Assembly: GCA_011800155.1 (NCBI GenBank)
Contig: CM022378.1
Coordinates: 372,001-436,000 of the forward strand
From: Flammulina velutipes
Taxonomy: Eukaryota > Basidiomycota > Agaricomycetes > Agaricales > Physalacriaceae
Direction of reading: 5' to 3'
Length of the DNA: 64,000 nt
Shown here: in pieces, positions 21,501-31,518 of the stretch
Numbering within the stretch: position 1 is the first letter of the stretch
Layout: each line of letters begins with the position of its first letter
Translations under genes and position numbers: made by a program
The notes under the pieces: model-generated
What the model was told of the DNA's origin: nothing
The model's input: the letters and a program-made list of their open reading frames with translations, nothing else
The model's database searches: none

Positions 21501-22721
21501 GAATCCACCGAGTTGAAGGCTATGGAAATTGTAGTTTTCGTATGGCGAGAGAAAGACTTCGAGAAGATTTCTATGAGGAATGTCCTTGATTTCAATGCGT
21601 GGAGCCTGATCTTCTGGACATTGAGCGTCTGGTAGTGGCAATGAGACTGAACTGCTCAACCAGACGTCAGATCGAAAGACGGGGTCGCTGGCGACAGTAC
21701 GATTCGTAGGAAAATCGAGAAGTTGTATACATCTTGAGATATTGACATTTTTCAACAGTTTTACATCCCCTCCCCAGCTAACGATACGCTCCAATAGCCT
21801 ATCCCCGTCTTTCAAAGACTTCCCATCGTGTTCCAGCCAGAAATCGATGAACTCGGCAACTGGAACGTTGGGGAAAGGGTGGTACCATGGAAGAGGGACT
21901 GGGACTGGTATTTTGTCCTTGGTCAATCCAAAGACTTCCAGATCGTCATCCTTGTTTGTGAACGGATTTGGAGGAAAGGCTACGTCCACCGCTAAGACAT
22001 CGCTGGGAATCGACGAGGGAAAGTACCGCGGATTGTCGCCGCTGATTCGATACGAGATGTAACGTCGATAAACGCCGAACGAATCTGGTGTGGTGGTAGT
22101 TACGTAGTATGGCACCTTTGCGAGTTCTTCGGGAAATCCTGGGCGATACTCAAAGCCATCTTTCTTCGGTTTTACGCGTCTTGGTTTGCCAGCGATAGAG
22201 GCATGTCGAAAATGAGGGAGGACATGATGAAGATCGCGAGCAGGAGATGGGACACGCAAAGGAACACGAGGAGGAACAGGTGGAGGAGCAGGTGGAGGAG
22301 CAGGTGGAGGAGTGATAGGGATTGGCGACCTAGGAGTCTGACATGGGGAAGGGGTGCGGGATGCGGTATGTACGGTCGGTTCGTCTAGTGGTTGCGTTGC
22401 TAGTGGTGAAGGTAATCTAGGCCTCTGTAGTAGGTGAAATGTGAGCAAAAAAACGACTGCTGCAAGTAGGCTAGCATACCTTCCTAGGTCCGGCGTAATT
22501 CCCTCGTTGGCTGGGCGGTGGAACTGGGCGCACCTGTAGGGTAAAGCTTAGCAATGGAACCCTTGACTTGAATAGCCAATGCTCACCCTAGAAACCGTAG
22601 GACGTTGCGCCAGTTCTGCCGTGCACGCTCGCCTGTGCTGGCCCATCGCTCGAATATTATCGAGGTCCACCAGTTTACCGCACATGGAGCAGGGCATCCT
22701 GTCAATGTCATCCTTCCCCAT
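18504..22721 (-). CDS. Plavaka transposase (multi-exon)
   Basis: Exons joined by ~50-nt introns. It starts at 22721 with a small zinc-binding module (RMPCSMCGKLVDLDNIRAMGQ then HRRAC). A Pro-rich linker follows, then the transposase core: NRTVASDPVFRSDVW, an ILYSDGTLLANFGDAKLWPGY segment, the HDGVRRRFFIRFFAQSADYMEKVL segment with CPCALC zinc ligands, CIISCYDGLLPDAQENRVTMELLY, and TESSLHVLEKLTSALG...KFHLNFYKYHAIGHVAQMIRQSGTTGNYST. The C-terminal block ELLWVRWYIVD, KRLHRIFFPSLDTPNALGF, IDPNQVIRGVH and DSDMLMRFTGLGIGHRST is characteristic of Plavaka proteins. It ends in an acidic Asp/Ser tail. In this CMC group, DDE transposases cut and paste the element in the nucleus. No stop or frameshift was seen. 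It is divergently transcribed from the neighbouring accessory gene. Confidence 0.9.
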
Positions 22722-23031
22722 CTTCTCGTAATCGAAAAGCGTGAGGGAGAATAGACAGTAGACGAAGCAATAAATAAAAAAACCAGCCTCTTGTTATCAA
22801 AAGGCTTGGTGGTGGTAGGAGAGAGCTTACGCAAATCTCCGATTATTCTTGTCAGGTTCGGACCGTTTGCCGACTTACTAATCAATTCTCGTTTCAACCA
22901 CCACCATCCCCATCCCAGACGTGAAAGCGATAACGCTCTCAAGTCTATTCATTCTTATATCCAACTCGTCGAAGCCGCATTTTGAGCCCACGTAGCTGTG
23001 ATTACACGACTACTAGAGCTTTTGCGCCACC
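22722..23031. promoter_or_regulatory. Divergent promoter inside the Plavaka element
   Basis: 310 bp separate the start of the transposase (-) and the start of the first accessory gene (+), suggesting shared regulation. No clear TATA box is seen for either. Confidence 0.45.
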
Positions 23032-25916
23032 ATGTCTTCCTACACCTCCTCCTCAGCTAGACCGCGCGACGGTCCTCTCAGGCCCGAACCAACCACATAT
23101 CGCAAGGTTTGTCCAATACAAATCAGATCAATCTAATACTAACAATTAGTAGTCCACACATTGCCTAACCGTCATTGGAGGGGACGCTTTCATTTCGCCG
23201 AGGAATGAGCCCATTCGTGAGAAGCCCAATGGCTACCGGGTTCGTTCTGTCGTTCCTGCAGCTATCGACTCGATCATGAACCCGGCCTATATCGACCATC
23301 GAAACTTTTATCTTCTGCTTATCCCCTCTGTTGTTGACTTTCGCCAAGAGCCACTCTGCGACCTCAATTGGCATCCTCGCAACTTCGTTCTCACGCGCCA
23401 TGTCAAAAATGTAACGATCAATGGAGAAAAGAAGGCGGTAACACAATTCGAGCTGGATGCAGAGTTGCAGCAAAAGTGGCGCGCACTTGAAGATTGCTTG
23501 CGGATTCTCTGGACAACGCTGGAAGAGCTTTTGAAGAGACAAACGAAACAGCCAGCTGGCACCATGGAGCCTTGGCCTCTTCCCAGCCAATATGGTTTCC
23601 TCAGGACGTTCAAAACTTCCTCAGAGGCGCGGATAATGCTGAGACGCGCCAGAGACGCTTTCATTCCCCTCCTTGCCCTGGTGTCTTTCTATGTTGTGAA
23701 GGCGAGCAGGCTAGAGGGAGTCAACTGGCGGGCGGACGTGTTTGCTCACACAGGCATTCATCCAGTTTGGCTGGACAAGCTGATGGCATCGACGTTCTGC
23801 GACCATTCCGTACGAAGGGTCGGAGGTGTCATAGAGGGGGATGTGTGGTCACCTGCTCACATGAACCTTCTTTCCTTCATTACCACGAATTTCCGACTTC
23901 CCGTCCACATAGACTGGGGTCGTATCACCGAATTATCGACTTTTTCGGACTGCCCATTATCAAACTCCCCGACCGTCGAAAAAGAGTACGCACACTTCTA
24001 TGTCTCTTGGAAAGAGGCCAAGCTTTTGCGAACTCAGCATGGCAAGCCGTCTCCATCCATTTCGTCTGCTCCCTCGACTTCCACGTCTATTCCTCCCTCA
24101 ACCTTTGCTCCACCGCTGGTTCCCTTGGTTCCCTTGTCTTCAGCCTCGGGGCCCTTGCCCCTAGGCTCTATCCCCACGCACATTCCTGAAAAGGGTTCTG
24201 GGCAAAATGCTGGGGAGTCGTTCGATACTTTTATGCAGCGTAGGGATCAGGAGAACAACGAGTGGTTGGCAAAGCAGGCCGAACGTGGTCCCCAACACTT
24301 GGAACCTCTATTACAGAAACACAGGTCGAGGGCAGAGGTTGCAAAGAATAAAGGCCATCCCCCCAAACGCAGCAATGTCAAGGTATATGAATGGCAATAC
24401 GATGGCATTCGATATCACACCCGCACCCGATTACAAAAACGTCAATACGAAGACGCCATGTGGGACTTCCCTGCTGAACATGTCCACTACGACCCCATCA
24501 CCGACGAGTGGGACATTTACGATCCGCGAGATCCTGATCGTTTTCGCAAGGGACTCGTCCCTGCTACAGACTTTGACTCTGACGACGAAGACTACGATAC
24601 ACCAGAAGCGCCTGAAAGTGTGCTGGACATGGGAAACTTGCTTCCTGAACCGCCCATCGAGACGAAGCTCGCTGAAGAGACAGCTACACTCCTCAACAGC
24701 ATCGATAATGGTGGTAGCACCGTTGATCCTCCTTACGTTCCAATGAAGTTCATGTCGGCGTCGAGTCTTCTCCTCGTTGCTGGGTGGTATTATGGGTATG
24801 CTGAAGACCTCCATTATTCATTGCCACCTGCGTTGGAAAAAGGGAAAGGAGTCAGCTCGACCGATGTGGTCAAGGTGCTGGGCTTTGGTAACAGGCACGG
24901 AACAACATCTTTCAGCGAACGTCAGCTCCAATGCCTACAGTTTTTCTTCCAGCGAGTTCAAGGGGAAGCAATCTCGCTCTATGCAGAGATACCCGTCAAC
25001 CCTCTGTTTTCCTATCATCTTGTCAACTCCCTCGACAACACTCAATCATGGTTCCTCATTCGTCCTCGGGGCAGTCGTCCAACGGATTTGGAATATGAAA
25101 TCGCTGTCCAGAGCTCCCTCGCTGTGATCGCCGCACTCCGCAATGGTTGGGGTTCAACCCTCCCTGAACTCGCCGTCAATTTCGCGACTGACGGAATTGA
25201 GTTCTCTTGGTTCGTACGAGAGAACAACCTGGAAGAAGGCGTATTTGTGAATACTGCTGGTCGTGCCACAACAGGGCGTCGTGGTGGAGGATTTGGCCCT
25301 CGTCCAGCCTCATATAAGCATGACCGGGTAGATTGGGAGGACTACAAATCCAAGGTCGCCACGTTTACAGCTGGAGAGCGAGGTCCCTTGGCTTTGTCTG
25401 CAGGGGGTATTGTTGCAAGAGAGGCTCGTCGACATCTTTCCCCCAAAATCTTGCTAGAGGGACCTCCTAGATCCTCTCGAACTGATTCCTCTCCCCTCGC
25501 TCTCTGTGGAGGTGAATTTTACTACGACGTTCGTCTCGATGACGAAGAGGAGGCCATCTTCTCTGGCGTGTATAACATTCTCTGTAAGTTATTTTTGTTT
25601 TTCCTTGGAATAATCCTTATAAATTGTTTTTATAGCGAAGACTGGCAAGCTGGATTTCATGAAGGCTGTTTCATGGTGGCCTCGACGTCACAAGTACATC
25701 ACTCTGGGGATTGCAACACCTTTCTGGAGTGTCGACTTGGAACATCTGTATCGCGAACGTCGTGCGACTCTTGAGGCCGGAACGTACACATTGTTCAGCT
25801 CCAGGGATTGGAACAGCAAGTGGTCGTACTCCCGTCACGTCATCCCTAGCATTTCCAACGTCGAGAAGACCTGGCGTTCTCTGTTGCTGGCCAACGTCAA
25901 TGAGATGGACTTGTAG
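23032..25916 (+). CDS. Plavaka accessory protein B, function unknown (~930 aa)
   Basis: Starts CACCATGTCTTCC at 23032. A first intron (~23106-23153) joins TTYRK to STHCLTVIGGDAF, and a last intron (~25586-25636) joins VYNIL to SKTGKLDF. It ends NEMDL at 25916. The N-terminal ~250 residues look globular (RNFYLLLIPSVVDFRQEPLCDL, EARIMLRRARDAFIPLLALVS). A Ser/Pro linker follows, then a basic segment near KRSNVKVYEWQYDGIRYHTR. An acidic DFDSDDEDYD patch precedes a second globular half (LLLVAGWYYGYAEDLHYS, PELAVNFATDGIEFSWFVRE). No catalytic motif or transmembrane segment is obvious. Its place beside the transposase, and its intact frame in a young element, suggest a role for the element, but this is inference. 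Confidence 0.75.
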
Positions 25917-26251
25917 CGTCGATATGAACATTTAGCGTAGTTGGACTTCATACATATATCATACTTCATTCTATACCTTGATAAATGCGCCATTGTATCA
26001 TTATATCTTATAGCATCACAGCCAACTCAATGATATTCGTATTCTTGAATTCTCTGCGCCATCGGAAAATGCCGAAAATTCAAACTCCGCCAAAAGTGGG
26101 ATCAATCCATCCCGTATCCCCGCTCCCTGCTTGTCTTCCTACCACCACCATCCAAGAAGGAAAGTTCGATAACGAGCTTCCTTCTCCTCCCTCCTTTGTA
26201 CACTCTTCATTATTTATAACGTTGTGAATTCGATTATGAGTTCATAACGCG

Positions 26252-29063
26252 ATGGGCAAACGACCAATCGTCAGGTCGCCTCCAGAATCCCCTCAAGCAC
26301 CAGCTCGCAAGAAGCCCCGCGCGCCAGGCGCGTCTACGAAGAAGCCCCGCGCGCCAAACACGTCTACCAAGCCTGTCAAGAAGCCCCGCGCGCCAGTGCA
26401 GCCTGTCGAGCCCGAACCTCCTCGCACACATCCTCCTACCGCTGCGGAGTTGAAAGCTATCCCTGCCAACGCGCCTGACGAAGGCCCATCTCTGGAATCT
26501 GACAAAACTGGCCCAGACCCCGATGACTGGATGATCTCCATCGATACAACACCGAAAAGGTGTGAGATTACTGGATTCTCTTAACTTTCTACTGACAATC
26601 CTACAGATTAGCTACGATGTTACGTGGTGCTGGTCGTGTAATGATGCGCCTTGTCGGTGACGGCACTATCACACCAGTTGAGATCTTTTCAGCTGGATAT
26701 TATCTGTCTTTGCAAGATAGCGCCGCATATGCGAATGACGAAGAACTGGTTCTTTCGTGAGTGATTCTATGCTACCTATCTAACTAGTTCTGACCTTCTA
26801 TAGCCGTCAGGACCAGTTGCTTTTACAGGCTTACTACGTTCTTTGCCCTCCAGATGGTTCGTCACCCTCGTGGGTTATCGCACGCTTCGTAACATGGCTT
26901 GACAATTGCGATGAGGCTGGTGACATCGCTCTGAGATCGCAGTATGTTCTCCATGTACGTTGCCACGCTCAATGTTCTCCTTTGCTTCACTAACACACTG
27001 CTAGGCGAAATACGGCTTCTATGGCGCCCGCCACGATGACGTTGGCAAGATGAAGTTGTTTCTTCACCGTCTTGTCGCACCTGATGTTGCGCCCAATGAT
27101 TGGCCGTGTGTAAAGGCCGACCGTGGATTCAACAACGTGATAACTGGTCGGCTTCTTACAACGTTCGCTGACTTGGCTGAATTTGATGACGACCCTGAAG
27201 CGTATGGCATCTTATTCTCTTTTGCTGCCTACTAACTTTGTTCTAGATATTGTGAGAGAATGCTAAATTTCGAGGTCGACAACTGCTCGATGGCAATCAC
27301 CCTCTTGTACGATCTTGAGCTCTGCGACGATAATACCGACGAGTATGGTCTTCAGGCGATTGGACGAGGCCCTATTTGGCTCAAGGTTGTTATTTCTCTT
27401 TGGTTCATTCAACGTATTTACGATTTATCTCAAGGCGGCTGCTACCATATTTTGCGGAAATGGTCTTGTGCGCCGAAAAGTCCGCACCAGGCCTAACGTC
27501 TACCAGATTTGTGGCTTCCAAGAATTCACCTCCCGGATGGCGGCTTATGCACTAGTTATTGTACGTTTTCATAATGCTTGAAATAGTGAACTCACCACTT
27601 GTTTGCAGCTGCACTTCTGCCTAGACGAAATCTTTGCGTTCGAGATGACCACTCCCAGGAGGGGCTTGTTTTACTTCGTTGCGAGTCTTTTCGATCACCC
27701 CGATCCCCTTGTCGCCGAAGGGATTCGCACTTTTTGGAAGGAGTACGTATATGATTAGTTTATCGCGGACGTTTGCTAATGTGTGCCAAGTTCCATCGCA
27801 GAGTTCTTGGAGCCATCAGAGTCGTCCGGCAAGAAGAAAAGGCCCATGGTCCCTCGAATCCTCGCTTTCGACAAAGGGCTCTTGGCTGCCAAATTGCCAC
27901 GAGCAGAAGTCGAGGACGACATTTATGCGGATCCTGAGGTCGAGGAGGAGGATGTCGCTGTCGAGAAAGACGTCACTGACGATATCGCAGCCGACACCAG
28001 CGACAAGATCTACGACGATGCGGAGGACGATATTATGATGACGACTCCGCCAAAGGTTTATTCCGCCACCGATGCGTGTCCTCCCGCAGATCTTTCTATC
28101 CACCCTCCAATCAATGGTTTTCATATGGTCTTCTACGCTGGATACATGTGGTCTGCAATGCCGGAGGCTGTGGGCTTTAGTTTGGTTCGCGCTGACCGCC
28201 ACGACGATACAATGTTCCTGTGCCTCAATGGGCGGTTCGCCCACCGGAAGCGCGACAAAAAGATTATACCACTCAGTTCGGTTGAATGGAGTCCTACGGA
28301 CACTGTCTGGAAAGTGCCGCATCATACAGGAAACCCAAACATTGGCGACGACAACGTGGAGGTGTGTTATATCAGAAGCAAGGCATTGAAGCGACGATAT
28401 GACATGGACTTGATACAAAAGTTGAACGAGTTGGAGGCGAAGGAAAAATCGGAGACGCTGGCTAAGGAGAAGGCGATTGCTAAGGAGAAGGCGCTGGCTG
28501 AGGAGGAGGAAAAGAAAAAGGCTGCGCTGGAGAAGGCGAAGACTGCGAATATGACGAAGGAACAGAAGGAGGCGAAGAAAGCGAAAGACGTTGAAGACGC
28601 GCACAGGGAAACTGAATGGGACAATGATATCCGACGAGGGAAGACTTGGGCGAACTTGGCGGAGGATGCATCGAGTGACGAGGAGGTTGACCAGTTGGCG
28701 GGCTCACCTGTTCACGCAACGGACTTGGGGAAGGCCATTTGGGAGGCCAATAAGCGGAAGAGGACGCAACATCCTCAGCTGCCTATATCTCCGCCTCCGT
28801 CTTCTCAACCCAACGTTTTCAATCTTTTCAACCCGTCGCCACTTCCACGACTGCCTGTCGCCAAACCCGCCCCCAAACACACATCCAAACCCGCTGTAGT
28901 TAAGCCTACACCCCAGAAGCGCCCCTACAAGGGAAAGACGGCCTCCTCTCAGAAGAATCAGACGCCTCGTGTACCTCGTACACCCAAGGTCCTTCCTCCC
29001 CCTCTGCCGTCGACTTCTTCGATGGTCACTCGCCGCACATCGCACCTTCAGGACCTCAACTAG
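26252..29063 (+). CDS. Plavaka accessory protein C, function unknown, basic repeats plus coiled coil
   Basis: A start at 26252 (MGKRPIVRSPPESPQ) and about seven short introns (for example ~26563-26608, 26757-26803, 27741-27791) lead to a stop at 29063. The N-terminus has three KKPRAP repeats, resembling AT-hook or nuclear-localisation sequence. The centre is globular (MLRGAGRVMMRLVGDGTI, YYLSLQDSAAYANDEELVL, SRMAAYALVILHFCLDEIFAFE) and acidic (VEDDIYADPEVEEEDVAVE). A ~70-residue Lys/Glu/Ala coiled coil (EKAIAKEKALAEEEEKKKAA) precedes a Pro/Lys-rich basic tail. DNA association is plausible from the basic ends. No known enzyme domain is visible. It is transcribed in the same direction as protein B, about 335 bp downstream. 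Confidence 0.7.
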
Positions 29064-29064
29064 A

Positions 29065-29143
29065 TTATTGCTATCATTATTGCTATGTTATTGCTATGTT
29101 ATTGCTACGTTTATTGCTATGTTTATTGCTACGTTTATTGCTG
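29065..29143 (+). repeat. Short tandem repeat TTATTGCTAYGT
   Basis: Six to seven copies of TTATTGCTAYGT, 11-13 bp each, begin immediately after the protein C stop codon, in its presumed 3' untranslated region. Confidence 0.8.
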
Positions 29144-29214
29144 CCTGTTGTCACGCTCGCCGAGAATTAATTTTGCTTTCTATACTGGTTCGATGTCCTA
29201 TGCAAGTGTATTTA

Positions 29215-29345
29215 TACAGGGTATGGATCTTGCGTTTGTATGCGTATTCATACTCCGTATGCGAGACTGGTATGTAAAGGTATGTATTTTGGGTATTTAA
29301 CTTGGGTATGTAAGGGTATGTATTCGGGGTATTTAACTCACGTAT
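29215..29345. repeat. Right subterminal GGTATGTAA repeats of Plavaka
   Basis: GGTATGTAAAGGTATGTA and GGGTATGTAAGGGTATGTA plus GGGTATTTAACT words mirror those at 17320-17470. Confidence 0.7.
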
Positions 29346-29428
29346 ATATGAAAAACGAACTCTGATATTGCCTTATATACGCTCCATACGTATGTGACCT
29401 ATGCATACTTTGCCAAACTATTTATTTC

Positions 29429-29467
29429 CATACATACTTCTAGATACGCTGCCCCGTTTTTGTGATG
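29429..29467 (-). repeat. Right TIR of the Plavaka element
   Basis: Reverse complement starts CATCACAAAAACGGGGCAG. It ends directly before the AC target duplication and the resumed peroxidase exon. Confidence 0.88.
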
Positions 29468-29672
29468 ACGTTCATTCTTCCAAGCGATAGAGCCTTTGCC
29501 CACAACTCGAAGACGAAGGATGATTATAATCGGTTTGTCGGGTTCAGTAGACAGAGTAACTGGTTCGTTTCTAGTTCACTGTCCATAAAGAAACCCAGTC
29601 TCACACTGATATAGGGGAAATGAGTACGCCAAAGCGCACGAAACGCTTGACGGAATGCACGGAGATTCTGCT
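29468..29672 (+). pseudogene. Peroxidase pseudogene, 3' part
   Basis: Resumes exactly where 17257 left off, after the second copy of AC, and follows the intact gene's last exons (TFILPSDRAFAHNSKTKDDY). A 29-bp deletion removes the segment that encodes MSLLGYDKN in the intact gene. Similarity ends abruptly at about 29672 (GAGATTCTG), before the normal stop codon. Confidence 0.88.
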
Positions 29673-29977
29673 GCTCCTGCTGGTCGCCAGCATACAGCAT
29701 GTCCACATCCGGAGGTTCCATATCGGCATCCTGACCTTGCTGGGCTTCCTCTGCCCAAGAGGTAGTCGTTGCCTGCACCGTTTTATTGGCTTTTCGGGCC
29801 ATCATTGCCGAGGGACGACTAGAGCTGCAAGTGCAATCCATTAGGCGAAAAACACGTGTGAGCGAAATTCCAATCGACCTACCGTGGACGTTTCGTTGAG
29901 GATGAATTATCAGTCTCCTCTGATTGTAGCTCGGTGTCGATGGAATCGTCATCACAATTCCTCTTGCGTCGACTCAT
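29673..29977 (-). pseudogene. 5' fragment of an unidentified two-exon gene, fused to the pseudogene edge
   Basis: The start at 29977 gives MSRRKRNCDDDSIDTELQSE. A GT-AG intron (~29839-29881) then leads to SSRPSAMMARKANKTVQATT and an acidic/Gln-rich stretch ending DQQEQQ. At ~29673 the frame runs into the antisense strand of the peroxidase pseudogene, so the rest of the gene is missing. The Lys/Arg-rich start followed by an acidic stretch resembles first exons of many fungal transposon-borne ORFs. No domain can be named. Confidence 0.45.
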
Positions 29978-30169
29978 GATGGTGAAGAAAACAAAGGTCC
30001 GAAACCTGGTCTACTCATCATAATAACATCGGGCCGGTTCACCGTAGTTAGTGTTGTTCCAAGCAAGTCGTTATCGACTCGAGTCTACACACAGCCGGAT
30101 TCTCATTGTGCTTTTGCCTCCTCTTGTTTTCCCCCGGCATCTTCCGCGGGTGGTCTACTTCCTGCCACC

Positions 30170-31076
30170 ATGTCCAAATCGACTTGGACTCCCCCATTAT
30201 CACCATCAATCGGGCATGTCGTTCTAAGTCTACATCTCCTCTCTGCGACTCGCTTTACCTGGAAGTGCCTGTTGATATCGCCACCACAATCTGCTTCATA
30301 GGAGTCAAGTATCTCGATTTGCTATCCTGAACCACGTTGGGTGGGTATCGAAGAGCTCCGGAGGAGCCTTTCGAAGATATCTTTCATTTCGTCGTACGAA
30401 ATAAAACTGATGCTGGTAACTGTATGTCTCAAACAATAAATCTATGCTCTCACTGACGTTCTCGTAGAGTTATCTCACTGCATCGTCAACACTGAATGTA
30501 TCCAACGAGCGAGTGGACTCTCTGAGCCTTCGACCAAGCGCGATTAAGAAGCTCTATCCCGCCTGTCCATTCACTCGCGTCCCGCCAGATCTTTGTCGAG
30601 AGACCCATGTTTCCCGCGTGCACGAGGAAGTGAGGTAGGCGTTTATACGATCCTGACGTTCACATATCTGACCTCACGTGTAGTGGCTTCGCGACATGGA
30701 GGCGAACCGTCGCTCTGAGGAATCCAGCGAGCTTAGCAGTAACCACATTCTTCTCTATCTGCCGCTGCACCATCAAAGGTATCTTGTATTTCCTTCTCCA
30801 ATTCTCTTGCATCCCAATCCAGCTCTCCGGACAGACGATGTCATCGAAGACTCTATGCCAATGGTTGCCTCGAACACACATCTACATTACCCGAAAAACG
30901 CGCGCTACACGTTCATATGGCTCGTCCATCATGAGTACCTACAGGGATTATACGGACAGTGCATGGATGGGATGTTCGGGAGCATCGATGAGGCGACACT
31001 GCCGTCTGCGCTGGTTTTGCACTATGTGTATGGCGCGACACGGTGGGGCCGTTCATGGCACGTGGTCGGTCGTTGA
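30170..31076 (+). CDS. Probable small spliced gene, product unknown, 5' end uncertain
   Basis: GCCACCATGTCC at 30170 is a strong start context. Downstream, three GT-AG introns (~30419-30468, 30633-30682 and 30779-30823) join a continuous frame reading SYLTASSTLNVSNERVDSLS, RVPPDLCRETHVSRVHEEVS, GFATWRRTVALRNPASLAV and YPKNARYTFIWLVHHEYLQG, with a stop at 31076. The link between the start and the first of these exons is unclear because a stop lies between them, so either another intron or a later start is used, or the gene is decaying. No family recognised. Confidence 0.42.
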
Positions 31077-31230
31077 AGTTGGTCCCTATGAAGCTTCGGA
31101 GGTTTTGAAGGTTGAACGTTGAAGAGGAGGATAAAGACGAAGATGAAGACATTCCGATCGCAGACCAGTTGATGATGACGATCGGGAGAAGGCGGATTCG
31201 TCGTGGCAGGATACGAGGTTGAACCTGTAC

Positions 31231-31318
31231 GCATTAATGGGGTAGTGGTAACCTGGGTCGTTGCCATTGGATTGCTGTCTTTGTCGACCCGCCGGGGGTT
31301 CGATTCCCTCTTAATGCA
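31231..31318 (+). tRNA. tRNA-Gly (GCC) with ~17-nt intron
   Basis: The acceptor stem GCATTAA pairs perfectly with TTAATGC, followed by discriminator A. The D-stem is GGGT/ACCT. The anticodon stem GGTCG/CGACC encloses TT-GCC-A, an intron of about 17 nt, and the closing loop base. The T-arm GGGGG-TTCGATT-CCCTC has one wobble. A T5 tract follows near 31340. A base-paired fold with an intron in the canonical place supports the call, but the intron length and A/T-rich acceptor are unusual, so a decayed copy is possible. Confidence 0.7.
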
Positions 31319-31518
31319 TTCTGCGAAGCACAGCTTACTGTTTTTGTGTCTATGTACAGTATCAAGTCAGTCGGAGCATGATCAGGCGGAGGAGATGTGT
31401 ATGATAATTTCAACGACACGGAGATTAGTCGCTCAAGGAAACATGTACAGCTTCAAGAGGACATTGTTACAGTACGAGGTCCCATTAGAGATTGTGCAAC
31501 GAATAAGAACACATCTAT

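Larger units (their letters stand above)
17258..29467. mobile_element. Plavaka-type (CMC/EnSpm-related) DNA transposon, 12,210 bp, with accessory genes
   Basis: The ends are near-perfect terminal inverted repeats (left CATCACAAAAATGGGGCAG, right complement CATCACAAAAACGGGGCAG, continuing to ~38 bp with a few mismatches). Comparison with the intact peroxidase gives the empty site: ...CCAGATACGTTC... is split so that AC is present on both sides, a 2-bp target duplication. Inside are a minus-strand Plavaka transposase (18504-22721), two large plus-strand genes of unknown function (23032-25916, 26252-29063), a repeat block at 18120-18450 and subterminal GGTATGTAA-rich repeats at both ends. The transposase frames and splice sites read intact, so the element may be autonomous. 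Confidence 0.92.

Noticed and set aside
27816..28604. 262-codon minus-strand ORF
   Set aside because: Antisense shadow of the coiled-coil exon of Plavaka protein C, rich in Leu/Arg as expected from Glu/Lys codons read backwards.
29524..29955. 143-codon minus ORF as an intact gene
   Set aside because: Its second half is antisense peroxidase pseudogene; only the 29673-29977 part is gene-like, and it is truncated.
30106..30330. 74-codon plus ORF as the first exon of the 30-kb gene
   Set aside because: Its frame does not splice into the downstream exons, and the better start context is at 30170 in another frame.
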